A stretch of DNA of 37,334 nucleotides from Bacteroidales bacterium. GTDB lineage: Bacteria > Bacteroidota > Bacteroidia > Bacteroidales > VadinHA17. A program made the position numbers and the translations under genes. The notes under the pieces are model-generated. The model was not told the DNA's origin and did no database searches. It saw only the letters and a program-made list of their open reading frames with translations. The stretch covers positions 1 through 37,334 of the forward strand of contig PMIJ01000126.1 in the NCBI GenBank assembly GCA_003157015.1, written 5' to 3'. Position 1 is the stretch's first letter. Each line of letters starts with the position of its first letter. This document shows positions 8,858 to 17,619 of the stretch, in pieces.

Positions 8858-10126
8858 TTAAAGATCAAATCCGATATCCGACCTGTAATATTTACCTTCA
8901 AAATCCAGCAGCCCGGCATTCCTGTAAGATGTTCCAAGAGCCCCTTTCATAGAAGATCCCCAGGAACTGACAGCAAAAACGCGTCCTCCCGAGGTAACTA
9001 CCTTATCTCCTTCTTTTTTAGTGCCTGAATGAAAAATGACACTCCCGGTTGCAAGATCGAGCCCTTGAATAGTTTTGCCCTTTTCATATGTTCCGGGATA
9101 ACCGCCGGAAACCATCATTACCGTAGCTACAAATCTTTCATCAATTTCAATAATTCTTCTTTGAAGATCCCCCATAGCCACTCCTTCAATGAGATCAAAA
9201 AAATCAGACTTAATTCTTGGGATTATTACTTCCGATTCAGGATCACCCAGCCTGGCATTATATTCGATAACATAAGGGTTCCCACCTACATTTATCAGGC
9301 CAAAGAAAATAAATCCTTTATATACTATTCCTTCATCTGACAATCCTTTCATCGTCGGATCAATAATTCTCTGTTTCACTTTGTCCATAAAGATTTTATC
9401 TGCAAAAGGTACAGGGGAAACCGCTCCCATCCCACCGGTGTTAAGTCCGGTGTCACCTGCTCCTATCTTTTTATAATCCTTGGCTTCAGGCAATAGTTTA
9501 TATGTAAACCCGTCAGTAATAATAAAAACAGATAGCTCTATTCCCTTAAGAAACTGTTCGATGACAACTTTTTCTCCGGCATGACCAAATTTCCCGTTCA
9601 GCATTGCCTTAACTTCGTTCTCCGCATCATGGATATCATCGACTATTACGACGCCTTTTCCTGCAGCCAGCCCATCTGCTTTAATAACGTAAGGTGGGTC
9701 AAGCGTACTCAGAAAGGCAGAAGCCTCATTCATTGTTGACTTATCAAAGCTCTTATATGCAGCGGTAGGAATATTGTTCCGGATAAGAAAAGACTTCGCA
9801 AAGTCTTTGCTTCCTTCCAGCCTGGCAGCAGATTTATCAGGACCTATTATTGGTATATCCCTAAGCGTTAGGTCATTCGTAAAAAAATCGTGAATTCCCA
9901 TAGTCAATGGAGCTTCGGGCCCTACAACTACAATATCAATCCTGTTTCCCAAAACAGCATCTTTCACTTCAGGGAAATTTTCAGGATTCAGCTTCAGGTT
10001 TGTTCCTAACTCAGATGTCCCGGCATTTCCCGGACCAATAAAAATCCTGTCGATCTTTTTACTTTGGGCAAGTTTCCAGGCAAGTGCGTGTTCCCTTCCA
10101 CCAGATCCCAGAATGAGAATATTCAT
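8858..10126 (-). CDS. purD: Phosphoribosylamine-glycine ligase (GAR synthetase)
   Basis: Catalyses the second step of de novo purine synthesis: phosphoribosylamine, glycine and ATP give GAR, in the cytosol. The 422 residues match the usual length of about 425. The N-terminus MNILILGSGGREHALAWKL is the family signature. The ATP-grasp region follows, with PPYVIKADGLAAGKGV, then GDTGLNTGGMGAVSPVP and the EYNARLGDPES metal/ATP-binding segment. In the glycine-rich motif the usual GPNTGGMGA reads GLNTGGMGA, a substitution at a position outside the core contacts. It leads a two-gene unit with the DUF6427-like membrane protein. A good promoter match lies upstream. Confidence 0.97.
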   Translation of the reverse strand: MNILILGSGGREHALAWKLAQSKKIDRIFIGPGNAGTSELGTNLKLNPENFPEVKDAVLGNRIDIVVVGPEAPLTMGIHDFFTNDLTLRDIPIIGPDKSAARLEGSKDFAKSFLIRNNIPTAAYKSFDKSTMNEASAFLSTLDPPYVIKADGLAAGKGVVIVDDIHDAENEVKAMLNGKFGHAGEKVVIEQFLKGIELSVFIITDGFTYKLLPEAKDYKKIGAGDTGLNTGGMGAVSPVPFADKIFMDKVKQRIIDPTMKGLSDEGIVYKGFIFFGLINVGGNPYVIEYNARLGDPESEVIIPRIKSDFFDLIEGVAMGDLQRRIIEIDERFVATVMMVSGGYPGTYEKGKTIQGLDLATGSVIFHSGTKKEGDKVVTSGGRVFAVSSWGSSMKGALGTSYRNAGLLDFEGKYYRSDIGFDL

Positions 10127-10150
10127 TTTTCAGGGGATATATTATCATTT

Positions 10151-10180
10151 CAAAAGTAACATTTCATTCTGATAAACAAA
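10151..10180 (-). promoter_or_regulatory. Candidate purD promoter
   Basis: On the minus strand, TTTG (10180-10177), an 18-nt spacer, then TACTTTTG (10158-10151). Both boxes fit the Bacteroidota consensus exactly. The ATG at 10126 is 24 nt beyond the -7 box. No purine riboswitch-like fold is obvious in this short leader. Confidence 0.6.
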
Positions 10181-10200
10181 ACCCATAAATATGAAAACCG

Positions 10201-11073
10201 TTAACTGAGATCTACAGTCTGGCAATATTTCGAAAAAGTTTGCATTACTGCATTGACGTAGGTTTTTGAGACAGGAATATCGGTAACAGAAGGATTATCA
10301 AATTCGAGATTAAGCCCGTCCCTGTCTTTTCTGATAACTTTAACATTTTCAAAATTAACTATATATGACCTATGGCACCTTATAATTTCTGTTCCAAAGA
10401 AATTCTCCTCTATCTTTTTTAATGTTAGCCTAAGCAGGTATTTTGATACTTTCCCCTTATTCAGATAGCAAATATTCACATAATTTTCTGCTGACTCCAC
10501 ATAAAACAGATTCTCCTTCTTAATTGAAAACTTCATAATACCCTTATCATCATAGAAAGGGATCATGTTTCTTGAATTTTCCAAAAAAACCGGGAAATCC
10601 GCCAGTCTCTCTATTTGTTCCTTTTTATCGCGCCAGGAAAAATATAGCCATAGGGTTGAATATGGTAATAACAAAACAAGGGCAGTATTTCGTGAAGAAT
10701 TCTTTACCAGATCAATAAAAATCCTTGAATCTTTCAGAAACAGTTTTTCGAACAGAGCATAGGCGAGAGCCATGCAAAATATTTCGGCAAATATCCAGAT
10801 CAGGTATTGCCAAACGTTTATTGCATGCTTTTTGCTGACTCGGTACATAAGGATCCGGCTTATAACTACAACAAGCATACCCAGGAGTATTGTCAGACTG
10901 GAATATGTAAAAAACTCAAGCCTTGTCAGATCGTACCATCTGTCTGCACCAAAGGGGGAATATGCGTTAATAAAGACCAGGGCAAAAAGTGAAGTAAAAA
11001 GTATCAGACGTGTTATATTCTGCTTTTCATTCAAATATGGAGGAATCGGTTTTTGAAAGTCGACCATTTGCAA
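10201..11073 (-). CDS. Membrane-anchored LytTR-family DNA-binding regulator
   Basis: Protein of 290 residues. The N-terminal half has four hydrophobic segments (about 25-42, 55-75, 88-108 and 128-146). The C-terminal 105 residues are a LytTR DNA-binding domain, with the typical ENLFYVESAENYVNICY start, the IIRCHRSYIVN core and a final VSKTY. There is no receiver domain, so this is not a classical response regulator; the membrane part may sense a signal directly or pair with an unlinked kinase. It is monocistronic here, between purD and a divergent hydrolase gene, so its target is not revealed by context. Confidence 0.88.
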   Translation of the reverse strand: MQMVDFQKPIPPYLNEKQNITRLILFTSLFALVFINAYSPFGADRWYDLTRLEFFTYSSLTILLGMLVVVISRILMYRVSKKHAINVWQYLIWIFAEIFCMALAYALFEKLFLKDSRIFIDLVKNSSRNTALVLLLPYSTLWLYFSWRDKKEQIERLADFPVFLENSRNMIPFYDDKGIMKFSIKKENLFYVESAENYVNICYLNKGKVSKYLLRLTLKKIEENFFGTEIIRCHRSYIVNFENVKVIRKDRDGLNLEFDNPSVTDIPVSKTYVNAVMQTFSKYCQTVDLS

Positions 11074-11288
11074 TCTGATAACTTAATGTAAAATTAAGTA
11101 TTTTCTTACTCTTAACAGAGCTTTAAAGAGTTTTGACAGTTTTCAAACAGTGGAATTCTGTCACAAATAGTGGAATTACATCCCATATTACCAGGTTTAA
11201 TCACATAGTGTCGCCATCCGCCACATAAATTTGCACTCAGTGCGTGAGTCGACTTCCTTTGTATAAAAATATTATCAGGTCCGAATAA

Positions 11289-12416
11289 ATGATTTATACC
11301 AAAACTTATAATGAACTTAAATCTGTCTTCTCTAACGAAAACAAGATAATATCTATTCCGGATTCGGATATTAAAATTCATAATATTTGTTTCCGTTCGG
11401 ATGCGCTTGAAGATGAATTTTCAAATAAAAATGATTCTCTCATTACTGAAAACAGTTCTTTTACTTATCCTGTTTTTATTCCGGGAGACTCGAAAAGCGA
11501 TAAAGTAATTCTATTACTTCATGGTCTTAATGAGAGAAGCTGGGTAAAATACCTTGTCTGGGCATATTACCTTGCAAAGAATACTGACAGTTATGTGATT
11601 CTATTCCCTATTTCTTTTCATATAAACAGGTCACCGGCATCATGGAAAGATCCAAGGGCGATGGTTCATTTTATGAAGGTCAGGAATTCTTCATTTGAAG
11701 ATATAGATAGGTCGAGCTTTGCAAATATTGCCCTCAGCAACCGTCTCACTGAAGACCCTTTGAGGTTCTTCAAATCAGGATTTCAGACCACTTCTGATAT
11801 TATAAAACTATTATCAGGTATAAGAGACGGGGCCCATGAAATAATACCCCGAACTACTAATTTCAATATTTTCGCCTACTCAATAGGAGCATTTCTGGCA
11901 GAGATCATACTGATGGGAAATCCGGAAAAACTCTTTACAGGATCGAAGCTTTTTATCTTTTGCGGAGGGTCGGTTTTCAGTAATATGCAAGGTTCTTCAA
12001 AATTAATTATGGATAGTCTGGCTTTCGACAGAGTTTACAGGTACTACCTGTTTGAATTTGAAAAGACTCTCACCGGAAAAAGTCCATTGGTTGATTTTCT
12101 GCTTACCAGCCAGATTGGAATGGCCTTCAGGTCGATGATTGATCTTGGCCGACTTAAAATATTCAGAGAGAACATCTTAAGCAAGCTTCGTGATCAGATC
12201 CATTCTGTATCTTTATTGAAAGACACAGTTATCCCCAGCAAAGGTATAATCTCAACGCTTGGGAATATTAATAAGAAAGACGTAGTCGATATATGGGATT
12301 TCCCCTATCCATATAGTCACGAAAATCCTTTTCCGATTTTGAATTTTCCTCTTTCAAATAAAGTAGACTTCTGGTTTGAAAGAGTGTTTTCAGAAGCCAG
12401 TCTGTTTTTGGCTTAG
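11289..12416 (+). CDS. Alpha/beta-hydrolase-like protein (possibly DUF6051)
   Basis: Protein of 375 residues without a signal peptide, so probably cytosolic. An alpha/beta-hydrolase core is suggested by a strand and oxyanion turn VILLLHGLNE (73-82) and by a nucleophile elbow FAYSIGAF (195-202), with S198 as the candidate nucleophile and A at the first position of the usual GxSxG. A histidine in PYSHENP near the C-terminus could complete the triad. It resembles a Bacteroidota family I know as DUF6051; that link is tentative. Substrate unknown. The gene stands alone, divergent from the LytTR regulator over a 215-base gap that holds a TAAATTTG box at 11226-11233. Confidence 0.65.
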   Translation: MIYTKTYNELKSVFSNENKIISIPDSDIKIHNICFRSDALEDEFSNKNDSLITENSSFTYPVFIPGDSKSDKVILLLHGLNERSWVKYLVWAYYLAKNTDSYVILFPISFHINRSPASWKDPRAMVHFMKVRNSSFEDIDRSSFANIALSNRLTEDPLRFFKSGFQTTSDIIKLLSGIRDGAHEIIPRTTNFNIFAYSIGAFLAEIILMGNPEKLFTGSKLFIFCGGSVFSNMQGSSKLIMDSLAFDRVYRYYLFEFEKTLTGKSPLVDFLLTSQIGMAFRSMIDLGRLKIFRENILSKLRDQIHSVSLLKDTVIPSKGIISTLGNINKKDVVDIWDFPYPYSHENPFPILNFPLSNKVDFWFERVFSEASLFLA

Positions 12417-12474
12417 TCCATTCCATCCTTCAATTGGTGGACATTTAAATATTCCTTTATGACCCTTAGCGCTA

Positions 12475-12553
12475 ACCTTTGTGTTCCTTCGTGGTAAAAA
12501 CCAAACCAATTAACCACAAAGAGCACAAAGTAAAACACAAAGCAACACAAAGG
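12475..12553. repeat. Imperfect inverted repeat built from CTTTGTG / CACAAAG units
   Basis: The left arm (from about 12477, CTTTGTGTTCCTTCGTGGT) pairs with few mismatches to a right arm containing ACCACAAAGAGCACAAAG, followed by two further CACAAAG units. It lies between the convergent hydrolase and deacetylase genes and could act as a bidirectional terminator-like hairpin. It is related in design to the CTCTGTG element at 23435-23521. Confidence 0.75.
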
Positions 12554-12558
12554 AAAAC

Positions 12559-13215
12559 TTAACTTTTTTCACCTTTTTCGATAATCCTGTTCCGGATTGG
12601 ATTAAAAGAATCATCAATAATTTCAAATCGATACCCATCTTTTTTAGCAAAAATTATGAATTCTTCCAGTATGGCATTTGCAGACGAAGATGCTGTATCA
12701 TGCAAAACAATTATTGAACCCGGCCTAATTTTGTTTTTAAGTATCCGAAGCGATTTATCTCTTCCAAAATCCCTATCAAAATCATAAGCCATTATATCCC
12801 AGAGTATCAATTTAAAAGTTTTGGATAAACTTCTTTTTTGTTTCATTGACAGTCGGCCAAAAGGAGGTCTGAACATATTCCCGGATGTAAATTCCGAGGC
12901 CATGATTACATCATTAATATATGTTGCAGAATCAGTTTTCCATCCATCCAGATGATTATAGCCGTGGTTTCCTATAGCATGACTATCAGAACGAATCTGA
13001 TTCATAAGGTCAGGATATTCTTCCGCAGCCTTTCCGTTACAGAAAAACAGTGCCCTGATATTATGTTTCCTGAGTATGTCCAGCAATTGAGGTGTAGAAA
13101 AAGGATCAGGGCCATCATCAAAAGTCAGACATAATACCTGACAGTTAGTCTTTATCCTGAATGTTGCATCAGGATAAAGCCAACGTGCCGGAAAGCCTGG
13201 CCTGAAAAACCTCAT
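12559..13215 (-). CDS. Polysaccharide deacetylase (NodB homology, carbohydrate esterase 4)
   Basis: Protein of 218 residues made almost entirely of a NodB domain. Motif 1 is TFDDGP (31-36), with D33 as catalytic base and D34 as metal ligand. Motif 2 is NHGYNH with H84 and H88. Motif 3 is FRPPFGR, motif 4 is LWDIMAYDF and motif 5 is IVLHD. All the metal and catalytic residues are therefore present, and it should remove N- or O-acetyl groups from a glycan. There is no clear signal peptide, only an N-terminal aromatic-rich stretch, so its compartment is uncertain. It starts 6 nt after the stop of the GT117 gene and is probably co-expressed with it, which points to a cell-envelope glycan substrate. 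Confidence 0.9.
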   Translation of the reverse strand: MRFFRPGFPARWLYPDATFRIKTNCQVLCLTFDDGPDPFSTPQLLDILRKHNIRALFFCNGKAAEEYPDLMNQIRSDSHAIGNHGYNHLDGWKTDSATYINDVIMASEFTSGNMFRPPFGRLSMKQKRSLSKTFKLILWDIMAYDFDRDFGRDKSLRILKNKIRPGSIIVLHDTASSSANAILEEFIIFAKKDGYRFEIIDDSFNPIRNRIIEKGEKS

Positions 13216-13221
13216 CTGAAT

Positions 13222-16200
13222 CTATTTGGAGGAATAAAGTTTTCCGTAATAGTTATTTATCGCTGGTTCTATGGTTTGTATAATGGAGTTCAATTTCAAC
13301 CTCATTGCAAGATTATAGATATCGAGCATCGCCTGCATATTAATCCCGTCAGGATACTCGAGACCATACCTGTCTTCTGGTTTCAGACTTACCGCATAAT
13401 CGAGATATTCTTTTGAGTAATTAATAACATCGTTTAGCAATTGCTCACCCTCTTCAGCTTTTCCTGCACTTATGAGTACCTCTGCAATTCCTATTGTGAA
13501 AAAATCATACGGCATTTTAGCGGAAGGAACGATCGAGAGACCACGGTGTGCAACCTCAATAGCTCTAATTGTATCTCCGCTGATAAGCAACTCTTTCCCC
13601 AGGGTTCCGAAGATTCTCCTGAAATTACTGAACATCCTTTTATTATTCTCATCCAGATAAACAGAAGGATCTCCTGCATTTCCCCACGAGAACTTGTTCA
13701 TCATATTATCATACATAACGAGAGGATCTATCATCCCGAATTCGCCCTGCTCAGGTTTATCTGTTTTAACCGGGACCACTCTGTAGGAAAGGCCTTCCTG
13801 TATAAAATACTTCTCAAGTCCTTTGTACTGGGTAGAAGGAACTGTTGTTGAAAAGTAGATGGGTCTCTCCCATTTGTTTGTAGAAAGAAGGTCCATAATT
13901 GCGAGATCGCCCTTGAATGCGTCACCATCGGTGTATTCCCAGATCATGGGAGAAACGATCCGGTCTTTATAATACGATTTAACCGTACCGTTTGAAAGCA
14001 CTTTTGCCGTATCAACATCAACAATAAATTTATTAGCAGGAATATAGTTCATATAATCGCCTCTTCCGCTAAGATCGACTTTGTATTTATTGTCTTCTAA
14101 ACCAGCAAACTGAACAATGTCTTTCAGGTTAATGGGCTTATCAACCCTGTTATCGATAGGTAGCTGTTCTCTGATTCCTTCAAGATACTTATCAGATCCG
14201 AGAGTGAGAGGCAATGGATCGGATCCATATGCTTTTTGCCTCATCATATCAATATACCAGCCAGCCTGAATATAACTAAGGTTTGCAACACGTACGTCGG
14301 TTCTGACCCCTTCAACGTCCTGATTATACCACACCGGGAATGAATCGTTATCTCCATAAGTAAATAATATGCTGTTCGGAGCACATGATTTCAGATAATC
14401 AGCTCCAATATCCCTTGCAGTGTACCGTCCTGATCGGTTATGGTCATCCCAGTTCTGAGAAGCCATAAGAACAGGAACTGCTGCAATGAGAACCACGAAG
14501 GTAACAGCCAATGATATTTTGTTTCCAAGAAATTTCTGAAGCTTTTCATAAACAAACATAAAGCCTATTCCTATCCATATTGCGAATGCATCGAACGATC
14601 CAACATAGGCATAATCGCGCTCCCTTGGCTGATTTGGATATTGATTCAGATAAACAATTATAGCTAGCCCTGTCATTATGAAAAACACCATTACAAGCCA
14701 GAAGCCGGAATTATTTCTTTTATACTGCCAGCACATTCCGACAAGTCCGATAAGAAGGGGAAGAAAATAATATTTATTATTCCCCGGGTTAGTTTTAAGA
14801 TCTTTTGGAATTCTGTCGAGGTTTCCCAGTCGTGCTTCGTCGATAAATTTTATACCGCTGATCCAGTTCCCGTGAATGGAATTTCCGTTCCCCTGGATAT
14901 CGTTTTGCCTGCCTGCAAAATTCCACATAAAATATCTGAAATACATAAATCCGATCTGGTAATGGAAAAAATAACGAAGGTTTTCTCCAAATGTCGGACA
15001 AACGATTGCTTCTTTTCCCTCCCCGCCTGAAAATTTCTTTCCAACCACCTTACCCCAGTATTTGTAGGCGCTCTCATGTTCGGGATCAGAACTGTACATT
15101 CGAGGAAAAGCTGTTTCAAATTCCTTGTTGTAAGAATATTCAGGATGATAGTATGGTTTATATTTGCCTCCTACCTTGTTATATCCCGAAATAACTTTCT
15201 TAACATCGGTGACGGGAGCACTATAGTAGTTCCCATAAAATTTTGGAGCGCTGCCATACTGCTTCATGTTTATATAATATGATAATGAAAACACATCTGA
15301 AGGATCATTCTGGTTCATAGGTGGTCTGGCTGATGATCTGATCATAATCATCGCATACGATGAATAACCAATCATTACAACAACAAGAGATGTCATTACA
15401 TAATTCATAATCACCCTCTTATGTTTCAATGAGTAATAGATGCCATATGTGAGCGCACCAAATAAAATAATCATAAAGAACACTAGTCCGCTGTTATAGG
15501 GTAAGCCCAGAACATTCACGAACAGAAGTTCAAACCAACCTGCCACCTCCGGAACTCCGGGCATCAATACAAATACCATAAGCCAGAGGAGTAAAAGTGC
15601 AACCAGGCTTGCCTTGATTAACCCCTTTGTTGAAACTTCATATTTCTTGAAATAGTAAACAAAAACACCCACAGGAATTATCAAGAGATTCAAACGGTGT
15701 ACTCCAAGGCCCAATCCCATTAAATATGCAACCAGAATTATCCATCTGCCGGAATAGGGTTTTTCTTCTTCTTCCTCCCATTTCAGCATTCCCCAGAATA
15801 CAAGTGCTATTATAAGAGAGGATAGTGAATAAAGCTCACCTTCAACAGCTGAAAACCAAAATGAATCAGTAAACGTAAATGCCAGAGAACCCAGGATACC
15901 ACTTGCCATAATGGCCGGAACATTCTTTGATTCGAGTTCAGTGCCATTTAAAAATACCCTGCGAACAAGATGGGTAATTGTCCAGAACAGAATCATTATG
16001 GCGAAGCCACTGCACAATGCTGAGAGTATGTTTACTGTAACTGCAACTTTCGAAGTGTCTCCTCCGGCAAATAATGTGGCCACTCTTGACATCATAAGAA
16101 AGAGAGGAGCTCCCGGAGGGTGTCCAACCTGTAACTTAAAGGCTGCAAGAATAAATTCGCCGCAATCCCAGAAACTTACGGTTGGCTCGAGAGTAAGCAG

Positions 16201-16281
16201 ATAAACTATTGAAGAAAAGATGAATATAAACCATCCGGTAATGTTGTTCCAGCGACGATAATTACCCCAGATTGAATCCAT
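13222..16281 (-). CDS. DUF2723 / glycosyltransferase family 117 membrane protein
   Basis: Protein of 1019 residues. The N-terminal half has about a dozen membrane spans with the DUF2723 motif in the first loop: FWDCGEF (37-43, acidic D39 and E42) and VGHPPGAP (52-59). This is the place of the catalytic acid in GT-C transferases that use lipid-linked sugars, such as protein O-mannosyltransferases. The C-terminal part (about 600-1019) is soluble and ends in helical repeats resembling TPRs (about 900-1010). The family is typical of Bacteroidota; a role in glycosylating exported proteins or envelope glycans is inferred. It is first in a two-gene unit with the deacetylase. Confidence 0.88.
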   Translation of the reverse strand: MDSIWGNYRRWNNITGWFIFIFSSIVYLLTLEPTVSFWDCGEFILAAFKLQVGHPPGAPLFLMMSRVATLFAGGDTSKVAVTVNILSALCSGFAIMILFWTITHLVRRVFLNGTELESKNVPAIMASGILGSLAFTFTDSFWFSAVEGELYSLSSLIIALVFWGMLKWEEEEEKPYSGRWIILVAYLMGLGLGVHRLNLLIIPVGVFVYYFKKYEVSTKGLIKASLVALLLLWLMVFVLMPGVPEVAGWFELLFVNVLGLPYNSGLVFFMIILFGALTYGIYYSLKHKRVIMNYVMTSLVVVMIGYSSYAMIMIRSSARPPMNQNDPSDVFSLSYYINMKQYGSAPKFYGNYYSAPVTDVKKVISGYNKVGGKYKPYYHPEYSYNKEFETAFPRMYSSDPEHESAYKYWGKVVGKKFSGGEGKEAIVCPTFGENLRYFFHYQIGFMYFRYFMWNFAGRQNDIQGNGNSIHGNWISGIKFIDEARLGNLDRIPKDLKTNPGNNKYYFLPLLIGLVGMCWQYKRNNSGFWLVMVFFIMTGLAIIVYLNQYPNQPRERDYAYVGSFDAFAIWIGIGFMFVYEKLQKFLGNKISLAVTFVVLIAAVPVLMASQNWDDHNRSGRYTARDIGADYLKSCAPNSILFTYGDNDSFPVWYNQDVEGVRTDVRVANLSYIQAGWYIDMMRQKAYGSDPLPLTLGSDKYLEGIREQLPIDNRVDKPINLKDIVQFAGLEDNKYKVDLSGRGDYMNYIPANKFIVDVDTAKVLSNGTVKSYYKDRIVSPMIWEYTDGDAFKGDLAIMDLLSTNKWERPIYFSTTVPSTQYKGLEKYFIQEGLSYRVVPVKTDKPEQGEFGMIDPLVMYDNMMNKFSWGNAGDPSVYLDENNKRMFSNFRRIFGTLGKELLISGDTIRAIEVAHRGLSIVPSAKMPYDFFTIGIAEVLISAGKAEEGEQLLNDVINYSKEYLDYAVSLKPEDRYGLEYPDGINMQAMLDIYNLAMRLKLNSIIQTIEPAINNYYGKLYSSK

Positions 16282-16426
16282 AAAAGAATTGTTTTTGATT
16301 ATTTTACTGACAAAGAACGTAAAAAAAAATTATATGCATTCAATTAGTTTTCTAATTAACATCTCTTTAACTCATGATCAGTGGCTGTTTGTTATTTCTT
16401 GCCATGCTCATTCCCTTGCTTTTCTA

Positions 16427-16526
16427 CCTCATCCCCCAGCCCCTTCTCCCAGGGGAGAAGGGGTGTAATAATCATTTAATCATTGATTTAGCCCCTCTCC
16501 CCTGGGAGAGGGGTTGGGGTGAGGTT
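16427..16526. repeat. CCTCATCCCC-type palindromic repeat, copy A
   Basis: Starts ACCTCATCCCCCAGCCCC and ends with GGGGTTGGGGTGAGGT, which are near-perfect inverted arms. Two internal hairpins are visible: CCCCTTCTCC...GGAGAAGGGG and CCCTCTCCC...GGGAGAGGG. It ends 4 nt from the stop of the DNA glycosylase gene. A second copy in the same orientation is at 17620-17720. Confidence 0.85.
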
Positions 16527-16529
16527 TTA

Positions 16530-17045
16530 TTAAATATAATATCTCCAGGGACGGCTCTTCCAATATTCACCGGCATATTCAATACCAATCCTTGGACCAT
16601 TTTTAACTTCATAGCTTAATCCGCAGTCTTCAACCCAAATCCTGTCTGAAAATACAAGATCTTCTCCATAGTATGACTTATCTATTCCAAGGTTTTTAGT
16701 TAATTTTCCCGGACCAGGCCAGTTTTCAACTCCCCGGACCAGAACTGCCTGAGGGTTGTTATTCTCGCCTGTAACAATGTTAAGCATCCAGTACATCCCG
16801 TAAATTAAATAAATATACAATCTGCCTCCATCGTGAAACATTATCTCAGTTCTGGCGGTTCTTCCCTTAAAAGCATGACATGCTTTGTCTTCGCTACCGC
16901 GATAAGCCTCAACTTCAGTTACTTTGTATCTGCTAGTTGTTCCATCCTTTAATCTGACAACCATGTATTTGCCTGGCAGTTCAGGAGCCACCTCAAGTAC
17001 ATCCCTGGTATAAAAATCGCGGGATAGTCTTCTACCTGAATCCAT
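16530..17045 (-). CDS. DNA-3-methyladenine glycosylase (AAG/MPG family)
   Basis: Excises alkylated and deaminated purines (3-methyladenine, hypoxanthine) from DNA, starting base excision repair. The conserved core is complete: RLSRDFYTRDVLEVA at the N-terminus, TEVEAYRG carrying the catalytic glutamate, ACHAFKGRTART, then the IYLIYGMYWMLNIVTG strand and VLVRGVE. Length is 171 residues from ATG 17045, typical of bacterial homologues. An upstream in-frame ATG at 17078 would add 11 residues (MNWKTKLHTDK) and overlap the deaminase gene by 29 nt; I prefer 17045, which begins just before the conserved block and 4 nt after the deaminase stop. It forms a pair with the guanine deaminase gene. Confidence 0.92.
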   Translation of the reverse strand: MDSGRRLSRDFYTRDVLEVAPELPGKYMVVRLKDGTTSRYKVTEVEAYRGSEDKACHAFKGRTARTEIMFHDGGRLYIYLIYGMYWMLNIVTGENNNPQAVLVRGVENWPGPGKLTKNLGIDKSYYGEDLVFSDRIWVEDCGLSYEVKNGPRIGIEYAGEYWKSRPWRYYI

Positions 17046-17049
17046 TTTA

Positions 17050-17520
17050 TCAGTATGTAATTTTGTTTTCCAGTTCATCCCATTTCCTGAAAACTTCTTT
17101 TCCCTTGAGATCAGACAATTTTAAAAATAATATTTTCCTTTGGAAAGGATCGAGGTCAATCTCATTATATATCAGTTTATCGCTGAATCCGGCAGCTTCA
17201 GCATCCATCCGGTCGCATGAATAAACGACCTTCATTATTCCTGACCAGTAAATTGCTCCCAGGCACATGGGGCAGGGTTCACACGAAGAATAGAGTGTAC
17301 ATTCTTGTAAATCGTGAGATTGCAAAACGGAAGAAGCCAGTCGTATTGCCAGTATTTCAGCATGAGAAGTGGCATCATTATTCAGAATTACCCTGTTAAA
17401 TGCTTCGGAGATTATTTTGTTATCTTTTACTATTATGGCACCAAATGGCCCTCCGCCAACTTTTATGCCTCCCAATGCGATTTCAATTGCCCTTCTGAGA
17501 AATAATTTGTCATTTTTCAT
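17050..17520 (-). CDS. guaD: Guanine deaminase-type nucleoside/nucleobase deaminase
   Basis: Cytidine-deaminase-fold zinc enzyme of 156 residues, closest in style to Bacillus GuaD, which turns guanine into xanthine. The zinc site is H53 with E55 as proton shuttle in TSHAEILAIR, and C83 and C86 in EPCPMCLGAIYW. The segment DAEAAGFSDKLIYNEID is the GuaD-like C-terminal region that separates it from the tRNA adenosine deaminase TadA. I chose ATG 17520 because the 12 residues that an upstream start at 17556 would add (MLLIIKVLVIII) are low-complexity and outside the family. A tRNA-directed activity is less likely but not excluded. It is upstream of and nearly contiguous with the DNA glycosylase gene. 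Confidence 0.85.
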   Translation of the reverse strand: MKNDKLFLRRAIEIALGGIKVGGGPFGAIIVKDNKIISEAFNRVILNNDATSHAEILAIRLASSVLQSHDLQECTLYSSCEPCPMCLGAIYWSGIMKVVYSCDRMDAEAAGFSDKLIYNEIDLDPFQRKILFLKLSDLKGKEVFRKWDELENKITY

Positions 17521-17619
17521 TATTATTATAACTAAAACTTTAATAATTAACAACAAATACTACTGAACAATCCCCTTTTATCCTAATAAACTTAAATCTC
17601 TCCCTTTGATACCGGGTTT

